Positions 55,358 through 64,000 of a DNA stretch of 64,000 bases are shown piece after piece. This stretch comes from Mycobacterium scrofulaceum. GTDB taxonomy: Bacteria > Actinomycetota > Actinomycetes > Mycobacteriales > Mycobacteriaceae. The stretch covers positions 62,001 to 126,000 of the forward strand of contig NZ_LZJW01000171.1 in the NCBI RefSeq assembly GCF_001667885.1, in the 5' to 3' direction. Positions within the stretch are counted from its first letter, which is position 1. Each line of letters opens with the position of its first letter. Position numbers and translations under genes: made by a program. The notes under the pieces were generated by a model that did no database searches, was not told the DNA's origin, and worked only from the letters and a program-made list of their open reading frames with translations.

Positions 55358-56286
55358 CGTCGGGGACCGAGCAGCGCACCGTGCTGATGGTGGTGCACAC
55401 CGGCCGCGAGGAAGCGACCGAGACGGCCGCGCGCGTGCAGAAAGTGTTGGGCGACAATAATATCGGACTTCGTGTGCTGTCCGCCGAAGCGGTCGACCGC
55501 GGCTCGCTGCACGTGGCCCCCGACGACATCCGGGCGATGGGCGTCGAGATCGAGGTGGTCGACGCGGACCCGCAGGCCGCCGACGGCTGCGAACTGGTGC
55601 TGGTGCTCGGCGGGGACGGCACGTTCCTGCGCGCGGCAGAACTGGCCCGCAACGCCGGGATCCCGGTCCTGGGCGTCAACCTCGGCCGCATCGGCTTTTT
55701 GGCCGAGGCCGAGGCGGAGGCCATCGACCGGGTGCTGGACCACGTGGTCGCCAAGGACTACCGGGTCGAGGACCGCCTGACGCTGGACGTGCTCGTGCGG
55801 GCCGGCGGACGCGAAATCGCGCACGGTTGGGCGCTCAACGAGGTCAGCCTGGAAAAGGGCCCGCGGCTGGGCGTGCTGGGAGTGGTCGTCGAGATCGAGG
55901 GGCGGCCGGTGTCGGCGTTCGGCTGCGACGGAGTGCTGGTGTCGACGCCCACCGGGTCGACCGCCTACGCGTTCTCCGCGGGCGGGCCGGTGTTGTGGCC
56001 GGATCTCGAAGCAATCCTGGTGGTGCCCAACAACGCTCACGCGCTGTTCGGCCGGCCGATGGTCACCAGCCCCGACGCCACGATCGCGATCGAGATCGAG
56101 GCGGACGGTCACGACGCCCTGGTGTTCTGCGACGGGCGCCGCGAAATCCTGATCCCGGCGGGCAGCCGGATCGAGGTGAGACGGTGCGACACACCGGTGA
56201 AATGGGCGCGCCTGGACAGCGCGCCGTTCACCGACCGGCTGGTGCGCAAGTTCCGGTTGCCGGTCACCGGGTGGCGTGGAAAGTAG
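55354..56286 (+). CDS. ppnK: NAD kinase
   Basis: 310 residues from a GTG start overlapping tlyA. Phosphorylates NAD (ATP or polyphosphate) to NADP. GGDGT with catalytic Asp at 86-90, the NE/D region WALNEVSLEKG, and the Gly-rich VSTPTGSTAYAFSAGGP. Length matches M. tuberculosis PpnK (307). recN begins directly after its stop. Confidence 0.96.
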   Translation: MTSGTEQRTVLMVVHTGREEATETAARVQKVLGDNNIGLRVLSAEAVDRGSLHVAPDDIRAMGVEIEVVDADPQAADGCELVLVLGGDGTFLRAAELARNAGIPVLGVNLGRIGFLAEAEAEAIDRVLDHVVAKDYRVEDRLTLDVLVRAGGREIAHGWALNEVSLEKGPRLGVLGVVVEIEGRPVSAFGCDGVLVSTPTGSTAYAFSAGGPVLWPDLEAILVVPNNAHALFGRPMVTSPDATIAIEIEADGHDALVFCDGRREILIPAGSRIEVRRCDTPVKWARLDSAPFTDRLVRKFRLPVTGWRGK

Positions 56287-58044
56287 ATGCTGACCGAAAT
56301 CCGCATCGAGTCGCTGGGCGCCATCAGCGCAGCGGTCGGGGAGTTCGACCGCGGCCTGACCGTGCTGACCGGTGAGACGGGCGCCGGCAAGACCATGGTG
56401 GTGACCGGGCTGCACCTGCTCGGCGGGGCCCGCGCCGACGCCACCCGGGTCCGGTCCGGCGCCGACCGGGCCGTCGTCGAAGGCCGTTTCACCACAACGG
56501 ATCTCGAGGACGCCGCGGTGGCGCTGCTGGACGGGATGCTGGACGCGTCGGGCGCCGAACGCGACGAGGACGGCAGCGTGATCGCGCTGCGCTCGGTCAG
56601 CCGCGACGGGCCGTCGCGGGCGTATCTCGGCGGTCGCAGCGTGCCCGCCAAGTCGCTGGGTGATTTCACCGCGGAGCTGCTCACCCTGCACGGGCAGAAC
56701 GACCAGCTGCGGCTGATGCGGCCCGAGGAGCAGCGCGGCGCGCTGGATCGCTTCGCCAAGGCGGGCCCCGCGCTCGAGCGCTACCGCAAACTGCGCGACG
56801 CCTGGCTCAGCGCCCGCCACGACCTCATCGACCGCCGTAACCGCATGCGCGAACTCGCGCTGGAGTCCGACCGACTGGCGTTCGCGCTCAACGAGATTGA
56901 CACCGTCGACCCGCAACCGGGCGAGGACGACGCGCTGGTCGCCGACATCGTGCGGCTCTCCGAGTTGGACACCCTGCGCGAGGCCGCGGTCACCGCCCAC
57001 GCGGCGCTTTCCGGCGCCCCCGACGACGGCGACGCCGCCGGGCACAGCGCCGCGGACAGCCTGGGGCGGGCCAGAGCCGCCCTGGAGTCGACAGACGACG
57101 CGAAGCTGCGGTCGCTGGCCGGGCAAGTCGGCGAGGCGCTCACGGTCGTCGCCGATGCGGCCGGCGAACTCAGCGCCTTTCTCGACGAGCTGCCGGTCGA
57201 CGCCAGCGCGCTGGAGGCCAAGCTGGCCCGGCAAGCCGAGCTGCGCACGCTGACCCGCAAGTACGCCGCGGACGTCGACGGGGTGTTGCGGTGGGCCACG
57301 GAGTCGCGCCAACGCCTGGCCCAGCTCGACGTCTCCGAGGAAGGCCTGCAGGCGCTGGCTGCCCGGGTCGACGAGCTCGCCCGCGAATTAGCCCAAGCCG
57401 CAATCGATCTCAGCGGCATTCGGCGCAAGGCCGCAAAGCGGCTCGCCAAGGAGGTCACCGCGGAACTGTCCGGGCTGGCGATGGCCGACGCCCAGTTCAG
57501 CATCGAGGTGAGCAATGACGCCGCCGCCGACAAGGACGACCCCGCCGCGCTGGCGCTCCCGTCGGGCGAGCTGGTCCGAGCGGGTGTCGACGGCGTCGAC
57601 CAGGTCGAGTTCGGTTTCGCGGCGCACCGCGGGATGGACCAGCTTCCCCTGGCCAAGAGCGCTTCGGGCGGTGAGCTGTCCCGGGTGATGCTGGCGCTCG
57701 AGGTGGTGCTGGCGGCCTCGGCCGCGGGCACCACGATGGTGTTCGACGAGGTCGACGCCGGGGTCGGCGGGCGGGCGGCGGTGCAGATCGGGCGGCGGCT
57801 GGCGCGGCTGGCCCGCACCCATCAGGTCATCGTGGTCACGCACCTGCCGCAGGTCGCGGCGTACGCCGACGTGCATCTGGTGGTGCACAGCGCCGGTCCC
57901 AAGGGGACCAGCGTGGTGCGGCGGGTCAGCGGCGACGAGCGGGTCGCCGAGCTGGCGCGGATGCTGGCCGGGTTGGGCGAATCCGACAGCGGCCGCGCGC
58001 ACGCCCGCGAACTGCTCGACGCGGCGCAGCGGGACGAGATTTAA
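56287..58044 (+). CDS. recN: DNA repair protein RecN
   Basis: 585 residues, SMC-like ATPase in double-strand-break repair. Walker A GETGAGKT at 29-36, a long coiled-coil centre (~150-400), ABC signature SASGGELSRVMLALEVVL, Walker B VFDEVDAGVGG and D/H-loop VTHLPQVAAYAD. It begins immediately after ppnK without a gap. No SOS box was seen near its start. Confidence 0.96.
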   Translation: MLTEIRIESLGAISAAVGEFDRGLTVLTGETGAGKTMVVTGLHLLGGARADATRVRSGADRAVVEGRFTTTDLEDAAVALLDGMLDASGAERDEDGSVIALRSVSRDGPSRAYLGGRSVPAKSLGDFTAELLTLHGQNDQLRLMRPEEQRGALDRFAKAGPALERYRKLRDAWLSARHDLIDRRNRMRELALESDRLAFALNEIDTVDPQPGEDDALVADIVRLSELDTLREAAVTAHAALSGAPDDGDAAGHSAADSLGRARAALESTDDAKLRSLAGQVGEALTVVADAAGELSAFLDELPVDASALEAKLARQAELRTLTRKYAADVDGVLRWATESRQRLAQLDVSEEGLQALAARVDELARELAQAAIDLSGIRRKAAKRLAKEVTAELSGLAMADAQFSIEVSNDAAADKDDPAALALPSGELVRAGVDGVDQVEFGFAAHRGMDQLPLAKSASGGELSRVMLALEVVLAASAAGTTMVFDEVDAGVGGRAAVQIGRRLARLARTHQVIVVTHLPQVAAYADVHLVVHSAGPKGTSVVRRVSGDERVAELARMLAGLGESDSGRAHARELLDAAQRDEI

Positions 58045-58106
58045 CGGCCGCCGCCCGCGGCCGCGCAACCCGTGTACCCGCGCGCGATCAACCCGTTAGC
58101 GGCTTG

Positions 58107-58127
58107 TGACTAATGGGACTCTAGTCA
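58107..58127 (+). promoter_or_regulatory. Inverted repeat before steA
   Basis: TGACTA-N9-TAGTCA, about 70 bases upstream of the steA ATG in the 150-bp gap after recN. Operator-like; no regulator family recognised. Confidence 0.35.
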
Positions 58128-58194
58128 ACTTCTGAGGCTGATGTTACGGCGCGCCTCCACGCCTCCCTCGCGCATCACCGACAGAATCGCCCCC

Positions 58195-59376
58195 ATGAAG
58201 ATGTCAGGCCTGCTTACCCGTAACACCGCCCGACCCGGCCTCGTCGGCACCGCCCGGGTGGATCGGAACATCGACCGACTGCTGCGCAGGGTGTGCCCCG
58301 GCGACATCGTGGTGCTCGACGTCCTGGATCTGGACCGCATCACGGCGGACGCCTTGGTGGAGGCCGATATCGCCGCGGTCGTCAACGCCTCGCCCTCGGT
58401 GTCGGGCCGCTATCCGAACATGGGGCCGGAGGTCCTGGTCAACAACGGGGTCACCCTGATCGACGAGACCGGGCCGGACATCTTCAAGAAGGTCAAGGAC
58501 GGCGCCAAGATCCGCCTGCACGAGGGCGGCGTGTACTCGGGCGACCGGCGGCTGGTCCGCGGCACCGAGCGCACCGACCACGACATCGCCGACCTGATGC
58601 GGGAGGCCAAGAGCGGCCTGTCCGCGCATCTGGAGGCGTTCGCCGGCAACACGATCGAGTTCATCAAGAGCGAAAGCCCGCTGCTGATCGACGGCATCGG
58701 GATCCCCGACATCGACGTCGACCTGCGCCGCCGGCACGTCGTGATCGTCGCCGACGAGCCCAGCGCCGAGGAGGACCTGAAGTCCCTCAAGCCGTTCATC
58801 AAGGAGTACCAGCCGGTGCTCTTCGGCGTGGGCAGCGGCGCGGATGTGTTGCGCAAGGCGGGCTATCGGCCGCAGGTGATCGTCGGCGACCCCGACCAGA
58901 TCAGCACCGACGCCCTCAAGTGCGGCGCGCAGGTGGTGCTGCCCGCCGACGCCGACGGTCACGCGCCCGGCCTGGAGCGCATCCAGGATCTCGGCGTCGG
59001 GGCGATGACGTTCCCGGCGGCGGGTTCGGCGATCGACCTGGCGCTGCTGCTGGCCGACCACCACGGCGCCGCGCTGCTGGTGACCGCCGGCCACACCGCC
59101 AACATCGAGACGTTCTTCGACCGCACGCGCGCGCACAGCAACCCCTCGACCTTCCTGACCCGGCTCCGGGTCGGGGAGAAGGTGGTGGACGCCAAGGCCG
59201 TGGCCACCCTGTACCGCAATCACATCTCGGCGGGCGCGATCGCGCTGCTGGCGCTGACGATGCTGATCGCCGTCATCGTCGCCCTGTGGGTGTCGCGCAC
59301 CGACGGCGTGGTGATGCACTGGGCCACCGACTACTGGAACCACTTCTCCCTCTGGGTTGCCCACCTGGTGAGCTAG
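58195..59376 (+). CDS. steA: SteA-like cell-separation membrane protein (Rv1697 homologue)
   Basis: 393 residues from ATG 58195, the same length as Rv1697. The cytosolic part has a thiamin-pyrophosphokinase-like fold (PQVIVGDPDQISTDALKCGA; SAIDLALLLADHHGA), followed by one C-terminal membrane helix (AGAIALLALTMLIAVIVALW, ~346-367) and a short periplasmic tail. In Corynebacteriales SteA and its partner SteB promote daughter-cell separation via RipC/FtsEX. SteB corresponds to the next gene. Confidence 0.9.
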   Translation: MKMSGLLTRNTARPGLVGTARVDRNIDRLLRRVCPGDIVVLDVLDLDRITADALVEADIAAVVNASPSVSGRYPNMGPEVLVNNGVTLIDETGPDIFKKVKDGAKIRLHEGGVYSGDRRLVRGTERTDHDIADLMREAKSGLSAHLEAFAGNTIEFIKSESPLLIDGIGIPDIDVDLRRRHVVIVADEPSAEEDLKSLKPFIKEYQPVLFGVGSGADVLRKAGYRPQVIVGDPDQISTDALKCGAQVVLPADADGHAPGLERIQDLGVGAMTFPAAGSAIDLALLLADHHGAALLVTAGHTANIETFFDRTRAHSNPSTFLTRLRVGEKVVDAKAVATLYRNHISAGAIALLALTMLIAVIVALWVSRTDGVVMHWATDYWNHFSLWVAHLVS

Positions 59377-59384
59377 GGCCGGAA

Positions 59385-60329
59385 ATGATCTCGCTCCGCC
59401 AACACGCGTTATCGCTGGCTGCCGTCTTCCTGGCGCTGGCCGTGGGAGTCGTGCTCGGTTCCGGCTTCCTGTCCGACACCCTGCTGTCCAGCCTGCGTGA
59501 CGAGAAGCGGGATCTACACACCCAGATCAACGGGCTCAACGATCAGAAGAACGTGCTCAACGAAAAGCTCAGCGCGGCAAACAACTTCGACCTCCAGCTG
59601 GGCGGCCGCATGGTGCATGACGCGCTCGCCGGCAAGTCGGTCGTGGTGTTCCGCACCCCGGACGCCAAGGACGACGACGTCGCCTCGGTGTCGAAGATCA
59701 TCGGCCAGGCCGGCGGCGCGGTGACCGGAACCGTGTCGTTGACAAGCGAGTTCGTCGAGGCCAATTCCGCGGAGAAACTGCAGACCGTGGTGAACTCGTC
59801 GATCCTGCCGGCCGGTCAGCAGCTGAGCACCAAGCTCGTCGACCAGGGCTCGCAGGCCGGCGACCTGATGGGCATCGCGTTGCTGATCAACGCGAATCCG
59901 GCGGTCCCGGCGGTCGACGAGCCGCAGCGGGACACCGTGCTGGCGGCGCTGCGCGAAACTGGTTTCATCACCTATCAGCCCAGCGACCACATGGGCGCGG
60001 CGAACGCCGCCCTGATCGTCACCGGCGGCGCGCTGCCCCAGGACGCCGGCAACCAGGGCGCCAGCGTCGCCCGGTTCGCCGCCGCGATGGCGCCGCACGG
60101 CTCCGGGATCCTGCTGGCCGGCCGGGACGGCTCGGCCACCGGGGGCGCCGCCGTCGCCGTGACGCGGGCCGACGCCGGGATGAACTCCGCGGTCAGCACC
60201 GTCGACGACGTGGACACCGCGCCGGGCCGGATCACCGCCGTGCTGGGCCTGCACGACCTGCTGGGCGGCGGTCACCCGGGCCAATACGGCACGGGTCACG
60301 GCGCGACGTCGATCACTGTGCCCCAGTAG
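59385..60329 (+). CDS. mctB: MctB/SteB outer-envelope protein (Rv1698 homologue)
   Basis: 314 residues, the same length as Rv1698, from ATG 59385, 8 bp after steA. An N-terminal hydrophobic segment (ALSLAAVFLALAVGVVLG) precedes a coiled coil (SLRDEKRDLHTQINGLNDQK) and a periplasmic domain. Reported both as a channel-like protein limiting copper build-up in M. tuberculosis and as SteB, the SteA partner. The open frame continues upstream through steA in another frame, which is rejected. Confidence 0.93.
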   Translation: MISLRQHALSLAAVFLALAVGVVLGSGFLSDTLLSSLRDEKRDLHTQINGLNDQKNVLNEKLSAANNFDLQLGGRMVHDALAGKSVVVFRTPDAKDDDVASVSKIIGQAGGAVTGTVSLTSEFVEANSAEKLQTVVNSSILPAGQQLSTKLVDQGSQAGDLMGIALLINANPAVPAVDEPQRDTVLAALRETGFITYQPSDHMGAANAALIVTGGALPQDAGNQGASVARFAAAMAPHGSGILLAGRDGSATGGAAVAVTRADAGMNSAVSTVDDVDTAPGRITAVLGLHDLLGGGHPGQYGTGHGATSITVPQ

Positions 60330-60365
60330 CGGGCGTGTTCGCCGCGACACGTCGGTCGTGGATGT

Positions 60366-60371
60366 TAGGGT
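60366..60371 (+). promoter_or_regulatory. Possible -10 hexamer of pyrG
   Basis: TAGGGT fits the mycobacterial TAnnnT -10 pattern, 80 bases before the GTG. A CTAG-N7-CTAG repeat follows at 60398-60412. Weak evidence; no clear -35. Confidence 0.25.
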
Positions 60372-60451
60372 GGGTTTCCGTGGGTCGGCAGGCCCAACTA
60401 GTTATTCGCTAGCAAAATTCGACGCCCTGCCCGTCTTCACGGAGGTCGCCT

Positions 60452-62206
60452 GTGCGAAAGCACCCGCAATCCGCAACCAAGCACCTCTTCGTCAGCGGGG
60501 GCGTGGCTTCCTCGTTGGGTAAGGGTCTCACCGCCAGCAGCCTCGGTCAGTTACTGACGGCCCGCGGGCTGCACGTGACGATGCAAAAGCTCGACCCGTA
60601 CCTCAACGTGGACCCGGGCACGATGAACCCGTTCCAGCACGGCGAGGTGTTCGTCACCGAGGACGGCGCCGAGACCGATCTCGATGTCGGCCACTACGAG
60701 CGATTCCTGGATCGCGACCTGTCCGGCTCGGCGAATGTCACGACGGGGCAAGTGTATTCGACCGTCATCGCCAAGGAACGGCGCGGCGAATACCTGGGCG
60801 ACACCGTCCAGGTGATCCCGCACATCACCGACGAGATCAAGAGCCGCATCCTGGCGATGGCCCAGCCGGACGCCGAGGGCAACCGCCCGGACGTCGTCAT
60901 CACCGAAATCGGCGGCACCGTCGGCGACATCGAGTCGCAGCCGTTCCTGGAGGCGGCGCGCCAGGTCCGCCACGACCTCGGCCGGGAGAACGTCTTCTTC
61001 CTGCACGTGTCGCTGGTGCCCTACCTGGCGCCGTCGGGAGAGCTCAAGACCAAACCCACCCAGCACTCGGTGGCGGCGCTGCGCAGCATCGGTATCACCC
61101 CCGACGCGCTGATCCTGCGCTGCGACCGTGACGTCCCCGAGGCGCTGAAGAACAAGATCGCGTTGATGTGTGACGTCGACATCGACGGCGTCATCTCGAC
61201 ACCGGACGCGCCGTCGATCTATGACATCCCGAAGCGGTTGCACCGCGAGGAGCTCGACGCCTACGTGGTGCGCCGGCTGAACCTGCCGTTCCGCGACGTC
61301 GACTGGACCGAGTGGGACGACCTGCTGCGCCGTGTGCACGAGCCGCACGAGACCGTGCGAATCGCGTTGGTGGGCAAGTATGTTGAGCTCTCCGACGCCT
61401 ACCTGTCGGTCACCGAGGCGTTGCGCGCCGGCGGCTTCAAGCACCACGCCAAGGTCGAGATGCAATGGGTGGCCTCCGACGGCTGCGAGACGGCGGCGGG
61501 CGCCGCGGCGGCGCTCGGTGACGTGCACGGCATCCTGATCCCGGGCGGCTTCGGCATCCGCGGGATCGAGGGGAAGATCGGCGCCATCCGGTATGCCCGG
61601 TCGCGCGGGCTGCCGGTGCTGGGCCTGTGCCTCGGGCTGCAGTGCATCGTGATCGAGGCCGCGCGCTCGGCCGGGCTGGCCGAGGCCAATTCGGCCGAAT
61701 TCGACCCCGACACACCGGATCCCGTCATCTCCACGATGGCCGACCAGGTCGACGCCGTGGCCGGCCAGGCCGATCTGGGCGGCACGATGCGGCTGGGTGC
61801 GTATCCCGCCGTGCTGCAACCGGATTCGATCGTGGCGCAGGCCTACGGCACGACGCAGGTATCGGAGCGGCACCGCCACCGCTACGAGGTCAACAACGCC
61901 TACCGGGACAAGATCGCCGAGAGCGGCCTGCGGTTCTCCGGGACCTCGCCCGACGGGCATCTGGTGGAGTTCGTCGAATACCCGCCCGAGGTGCACCCGT
62001 TCGTCGTGGGTACCCAGGCTCACCCCGAACTCAAGAGCCGGCCCACCCGGCCGCACCCGCTGTTCGTCGCGTTCGTCGGGGCGGCGCTGGACTACCAGTC
62101 GGGCGAGCTGCTGCCGGTGGAGATCCCCGAGCACGCCTCCAACGGCAACCAGCAGCAGCGGGACAGCGTCAGCCAGTCGCTACCTGAACCCGCCACCCGT
62201 GGCTGA
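60452..62206 (+). CDS. pyrG: CTP synthase
   Basis: 584 residues from a GTG with GGAGG 6 bases upstream. Amination of UTP to CTP. The N-terminal synthetase domain has the P-loop FVSGGVASSLGKGLTASSLG and EIGGTVGDIES. The C-terminal class I glutaminase has C393 in GLCLGLQ, and His/Glu in THPE-like AHPELKS. The C-terminal Asn/Gln tail (NGNQQQRDSVSQS) is poorly conserved. Its stop overlaps the NUDIX gene by 8 bases. Confidence 0.97.
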   Translation: MRKHPQSATKHLFVSGGVASSLGKGLTASSLGQLLTARGLHVTMQKLDPYLNVDPGTMNPFQHGEVFVTEDGAETDLDVGHYERFLDRDLSGSANVTTGQVYSTVIAKERRGEYLGDTVQVIPHITDEIKSRILAMAQPDAEGNRPDVVITEIGGTVGDIESQPFLEAARQVRHDLGRENVFFLHVSLVPYLAPSGELKTKPTQHSVAALRSIGITPDALILRCDRDVPEALKNKIALMCDVDIDGVISTPDAPSIYDIPKRLHREELDAYVVRRLNLPFRDVDWTEWDDLLRRVHEPHETVRIALVGKYVELSDAYLSVTEALRAGGFKHHAKVEMQWVASDGCETAAGAAAALGDVHGILIPGGFGIRGIEGKIGAIRYARSRGLPVLGLCLGLQCIVIEAARSAGLAEANSAEFDPDTPDPVISTMADQVDAVAGQADLGGTMRLGAYPAVLQPDSIVAQAYGTTQVSERHRHRYEVNNAYRDKIAESGLRFSGTSPDGHLVEFVEYPPEVHPFVVGTQAHPELKSRPTRPHPLFVAFVGAALDYQSGELLPVEIPEHASNGNQQQRDSVSQSLPEPATRG

Positions 62207-62822
62207 GCACGATTTCGAGACGGCGTCATCCGAAACGCTGTACACCGGAAGGATTTTCGCGCTGCGCAGCGATGAGGTGCGCATGCCCGGCGGCGCCACC
62301 GCCGTTCGTGAAGTCGTCGAGCATTACGGGGCGGTCGCGATCGTGGCGCTCAACTCCGACAACAACATCGCGATGGTCTACCAATACCGCCACGCGTTCG
62401 GCCGCCGGCTGTGGGAACTTCCGGCCGGGCTGCTGGACGTGGCGGGGGAGCCGCCGCAGCGCACGGCGGCCCGCGAGCTGCAGGAGGAGGTCGGCCTGCG
62501 GGCCGACACGTGGCAGGTGCTGGTGGACCTGAACTCCGCGCCGGGCTTCAGCGACGAGTCGGTGCGCGTGTACCTGGCCACCGGGCTGACCGAGGTGGAG
62601 CGGCCGGAGGCGCACCACGAGGAAGCCGACATGACGATGCGATGGTTCCCCGTCGCCGAGGCGGTACGCCGGGTGTTCAGCGGCGAGATCGTGAATTCCA
62701 TTGCCATCGCAGGGGTTTTGGCCGCGCACGCGGTGACCGAAGGGGTAGCAGAACCGCGGCCGGTGGACAGCCCCTGGCCCGACAAGCCGACGGCGTTCGC
62801 CGCGCGGAAGGCCGCGCGATGA
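62199..62822 (+). CDS. NUDIX hydrolase, ADP-ribose pyrophosphatase type (Rv1700 homologue)
   Basis: 207 residues from GTG 62199, equal in length to Rv1700. NUDIX box LLDVAGEPPQRTAARELQEE followed by VGL, with the metal-binding REXQEE, preceded by LWELPAG. Cleaves ADP-ribose and related nucleotides. The GTG overlaps the pyrG stop, and its TGA overlaps the xerD ATG, giving a pyrG-nudix-xerD unit. Confidence 0.94.
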   Translation: MAEHDFETASSETLYTGRIFALRSDEVRMPGGATAVREVVEHYGAVAIVALNSDNNIAMVYQYRHAFGRRLWELPAGLLDVAGEPPQRTAARELQEEVGLRADTWQVLVDLNSAPGFSDESVRVYLATGLTEVERPEAHHEEADMTMRWFPVAEAVRRVFSGEIVNSIAIAGVLAAHAVTEGVAEPRPVDSPWPDKPTAFAARKAAR

Positions 62823-63760
62823 CGACGGCGGCCCTGGACCTTCAACTGCAGGGCTACCTCGACCACCTCACGATCGAGCGGGGCGTGGCGGCGAATACCC
62901 TGAGCTCCTATCGCCGCGACCTGCGCCGCTACTCGAAACACCTGTCGGAGCGCGGAATTCATGACTTGGCCAAGGTCGGCGAGGACGATGTGAGCGAGTT
63001 CCTGGTGGCGCTGCGCCGCGGCGACCCCGACTCGGGGACCGCCGCGCTGTCCGCGGTGTCGGCGGCGCGGGCCCTGATCGCGGTGCGCGGCCTGCACCGG
63101 TTCGCCGCCGCCGAGGGGCTCGCCGAGCTGGACGTGGCGCGCGCGGTCCGCCCGCCGACCCCGGGCCGCCGGCTCCCGAAGAGCCTGACCATCGATCAGG
63201 TGCTGGCGCTGCTGGAGGGCGCCGGCGGCGACAGCGCGTCCGACGGCCCGCTCACGCTGCGCAACCGGGCGCTGCTGGAACTCCTGTACTCCACCGGTGC
63301 GCGGATCTCGGAGGCCGTCGGCCTCGACGTCGACGACATCGACACCCGGGCCCGGTCGGTGCTGTTGCGCGGCAAGGGCGGCAAGCAGCGGCTGGTGCCG
63401 ATCGGGCGCCCCGCCGTGCAGGCCCTGGACGCCTATCTGGTGCGCGGCCGCCCGGACCTGGCCCGCCGCGGGCGCGGGACGCCGGCCATCTTCCTCAACG
63501 TGCGCGGCGGCCGGCTGTCGCGGCAGAGCGCGTGGCAGGTGCTGCAGGACGCCGCCGAACGCGCCGGCATCACGTCGGGCGTCTCGCCGCACATGCTGCG
63601 GCATTCCTTCGCGACCCATCTGCTCGAGGGCGGGGCCGACGTGCGGGTGGTGCAGGAGCTGCTGGGGCACGCCTCGGTGACCACGACGCAGATCTACACG
63701 ATGGTCACCGTGCACGCGCTGCGCGAGGTGTGGGCCGGCGCCCACCCCCGCGCTCAGTAG
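62819..63760 (+). CDS. xerD: Tyrosine recombinase XerD
   Basis: 313 residues from ATG 62819. An N-terminal SAM-like core-binding domain (YLDHLTIERGVAANTLSSYR) and a C-terminal catalytic domain with the full set R162 (STGARISE), K186, H258-x-x-R261 (HMLRHSFATH), H284 (LLGHASV) and Y293 (TTTQIYT). Resolves chromosome dimers at dif with XerC. Chromosomal housekeeping, not a mobile-element integrase, judging by position and coupling. Confidence 0.96.
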   Translation: MTTAALDLQLQGYLDHLTIERGVAANTLSSYRRDLRRYSKHLSERGIHDLAKVGEDDVSEFLVALRRGDPDSGTAALSAVSAARALIAVRGLHRFAAAEGLAELDVARAVRPPTPGRRLPKSLTIDQVLALLEGAGGDSASDGPLTLRNRALLELLYSTGARISEAVGLDVDDIDTRARSVLLRGKGGKQRLVPIGRPAVQALDAYLVRGRPDLARRGRGTPAIFLNVRGGRLSRQSAWQVLQDAAERAGITSGVSPHMLRHSFATHLLEGGADVRVVQELLGHASVTTTQIYTMVTVHALREVWAGAHPRAQ

Positions 63761-63832
63761 CCCGCGCCGAACGTCGACTTGTCGTGCCGATCGCGCCGGA
63801 ATCGCCCCAAATTGCCGACGCCCGGCCACGAT

Positions 63833-64000
63833 TCAGCCCAGAAACTCGGATTCCAGCACCAGGTCTGACACCAGCGACTGGTATTCCAGGTGCGCCTTGT
63901 GCTCGACGGTGTTCCACTGCTTGCCCTGCTGTTGGCGCATGTACTCGCGGTACTTCGGCGCGCCCGGCACCCGGACGTTGTCGGCGACCACGATCGCGCC
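63833..64000 (-). CDS. Catechol O-methyltransferase-like protein, C-terminal part
   Basis: Last 55 residues of a minus-strand gene cut by the window end (Rv1703c position). VVADNVRVPGAPKYREYM contains the COMT metal-binding Asp-Asn (ADN) and the PGAP loop, and HKAHLEYQSLVSDLVLESEF follows as in animal-type COMT. SAM-dependent O-methylation of a catechol is the family role; the substrate in mycobacteria is not known to me. Confidence 0.8.
   Translation of the reverse strand, partial: GAIVVADNVRVPGAPKYREYMRQQQGKQWNTVEHKAHLEYQSLVSDLVLESEFLG

Overview
This is a GC-rich (about 70%) stretch of a Mycobacterium chromosome. Protein sequences and gene order match, from memory of H37Rv, the M. tuberculosis block pheT-argCJBDFRGH-pks10-pks7-pks8/17-pks9-pks11-cyp139, then Rv1683 to Rv1703c (lipid enzyme, TetR/ABC operon, mpg, tyrS, tlyA, ppnK, recN, steA/mctB, pyrG, xerD, comt). 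The central part (about 31-42 kb) and an extra ammonium transporter differ from M. tuberculosis, so this is another, probably slow-growing, species. The species cannot be fixed from the window alone.

Layout. (1) 1-9.8 kb: the 3' part of pheT, then a tightly overlapping arginine operon argC-J-B-D-F-R-G-H behind an ArgR operator with three TGCA motifs at 10-bp spacing. (2) 9.9-27.9 kb: a polyketide cluster. Two near-equal type III synthases (pks10, pks11) flank three modular type I genes. Pks7 is a fully reducing methylmalonyl-type module. Pks8/17 is an unbroken fully reducing malonyl-type module. Pks9 is a short KS-AT-ACP protein whose KS active-site Cys is Gln, the hallmark of a decarboxylating (KSQ) loading module. 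(3) 31.8-27.95 kb, minus strand: PAS-ANTAR regulator, single-gene ABC-F ATPase and CYP139, converging on the pks genes. (4) 38.9-31.9 kb, minus strand: a coupled operon of membrane protein, gluconate-dehydrogenase-like small subunit, GMC oxidoreductase, GH15 glycosidase, SDR and enolase-superfamily enzyme, with a SigF-type promoter candidate. (5) 39-42.3 kb: a LexA-boxed 13E12-family HNH gene, an MspA-family porin-like protein and two small secreted proteins. (6) 42.4-49.7 kb: a PhaC-like/acyl-CoA-synthetase fusion, a Trm112-like protein, a self-regulated ABC-TetR operon with tandem palindromic operators, amt and mpg. (7) 49.7-64 kb: a BASS transporter and the housekeeping run tyrS to xerD, ending in the C-terminus of a COMT-like methyltransferase.

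How it fits together. The strongest reading of the polyketide region is a hybrid type I/type III line. Pks9 makes the acetyl starter. Pks7 and Pks8/17 extend and reduce it to a methyl-branched acyl chain. Pks10 or Pks11 then condense it further, and CYP139 oxidises the product. The signatures (KSQ, AT motifs, coiled-coil docking ends) are seen in sequence; the order and product are inference.

Small-scale signals include two copies of a 45-bp interspersed repeat (one supplies the CYP139 C-terminus), a G+C-rich hairpin repeat at the argJ/argB junction, a 16-bp direct repeat around the porin segment, and several operator-like palindromes. I saw no rRNA, tRNA, CRISPR array, transposase or phage genes.
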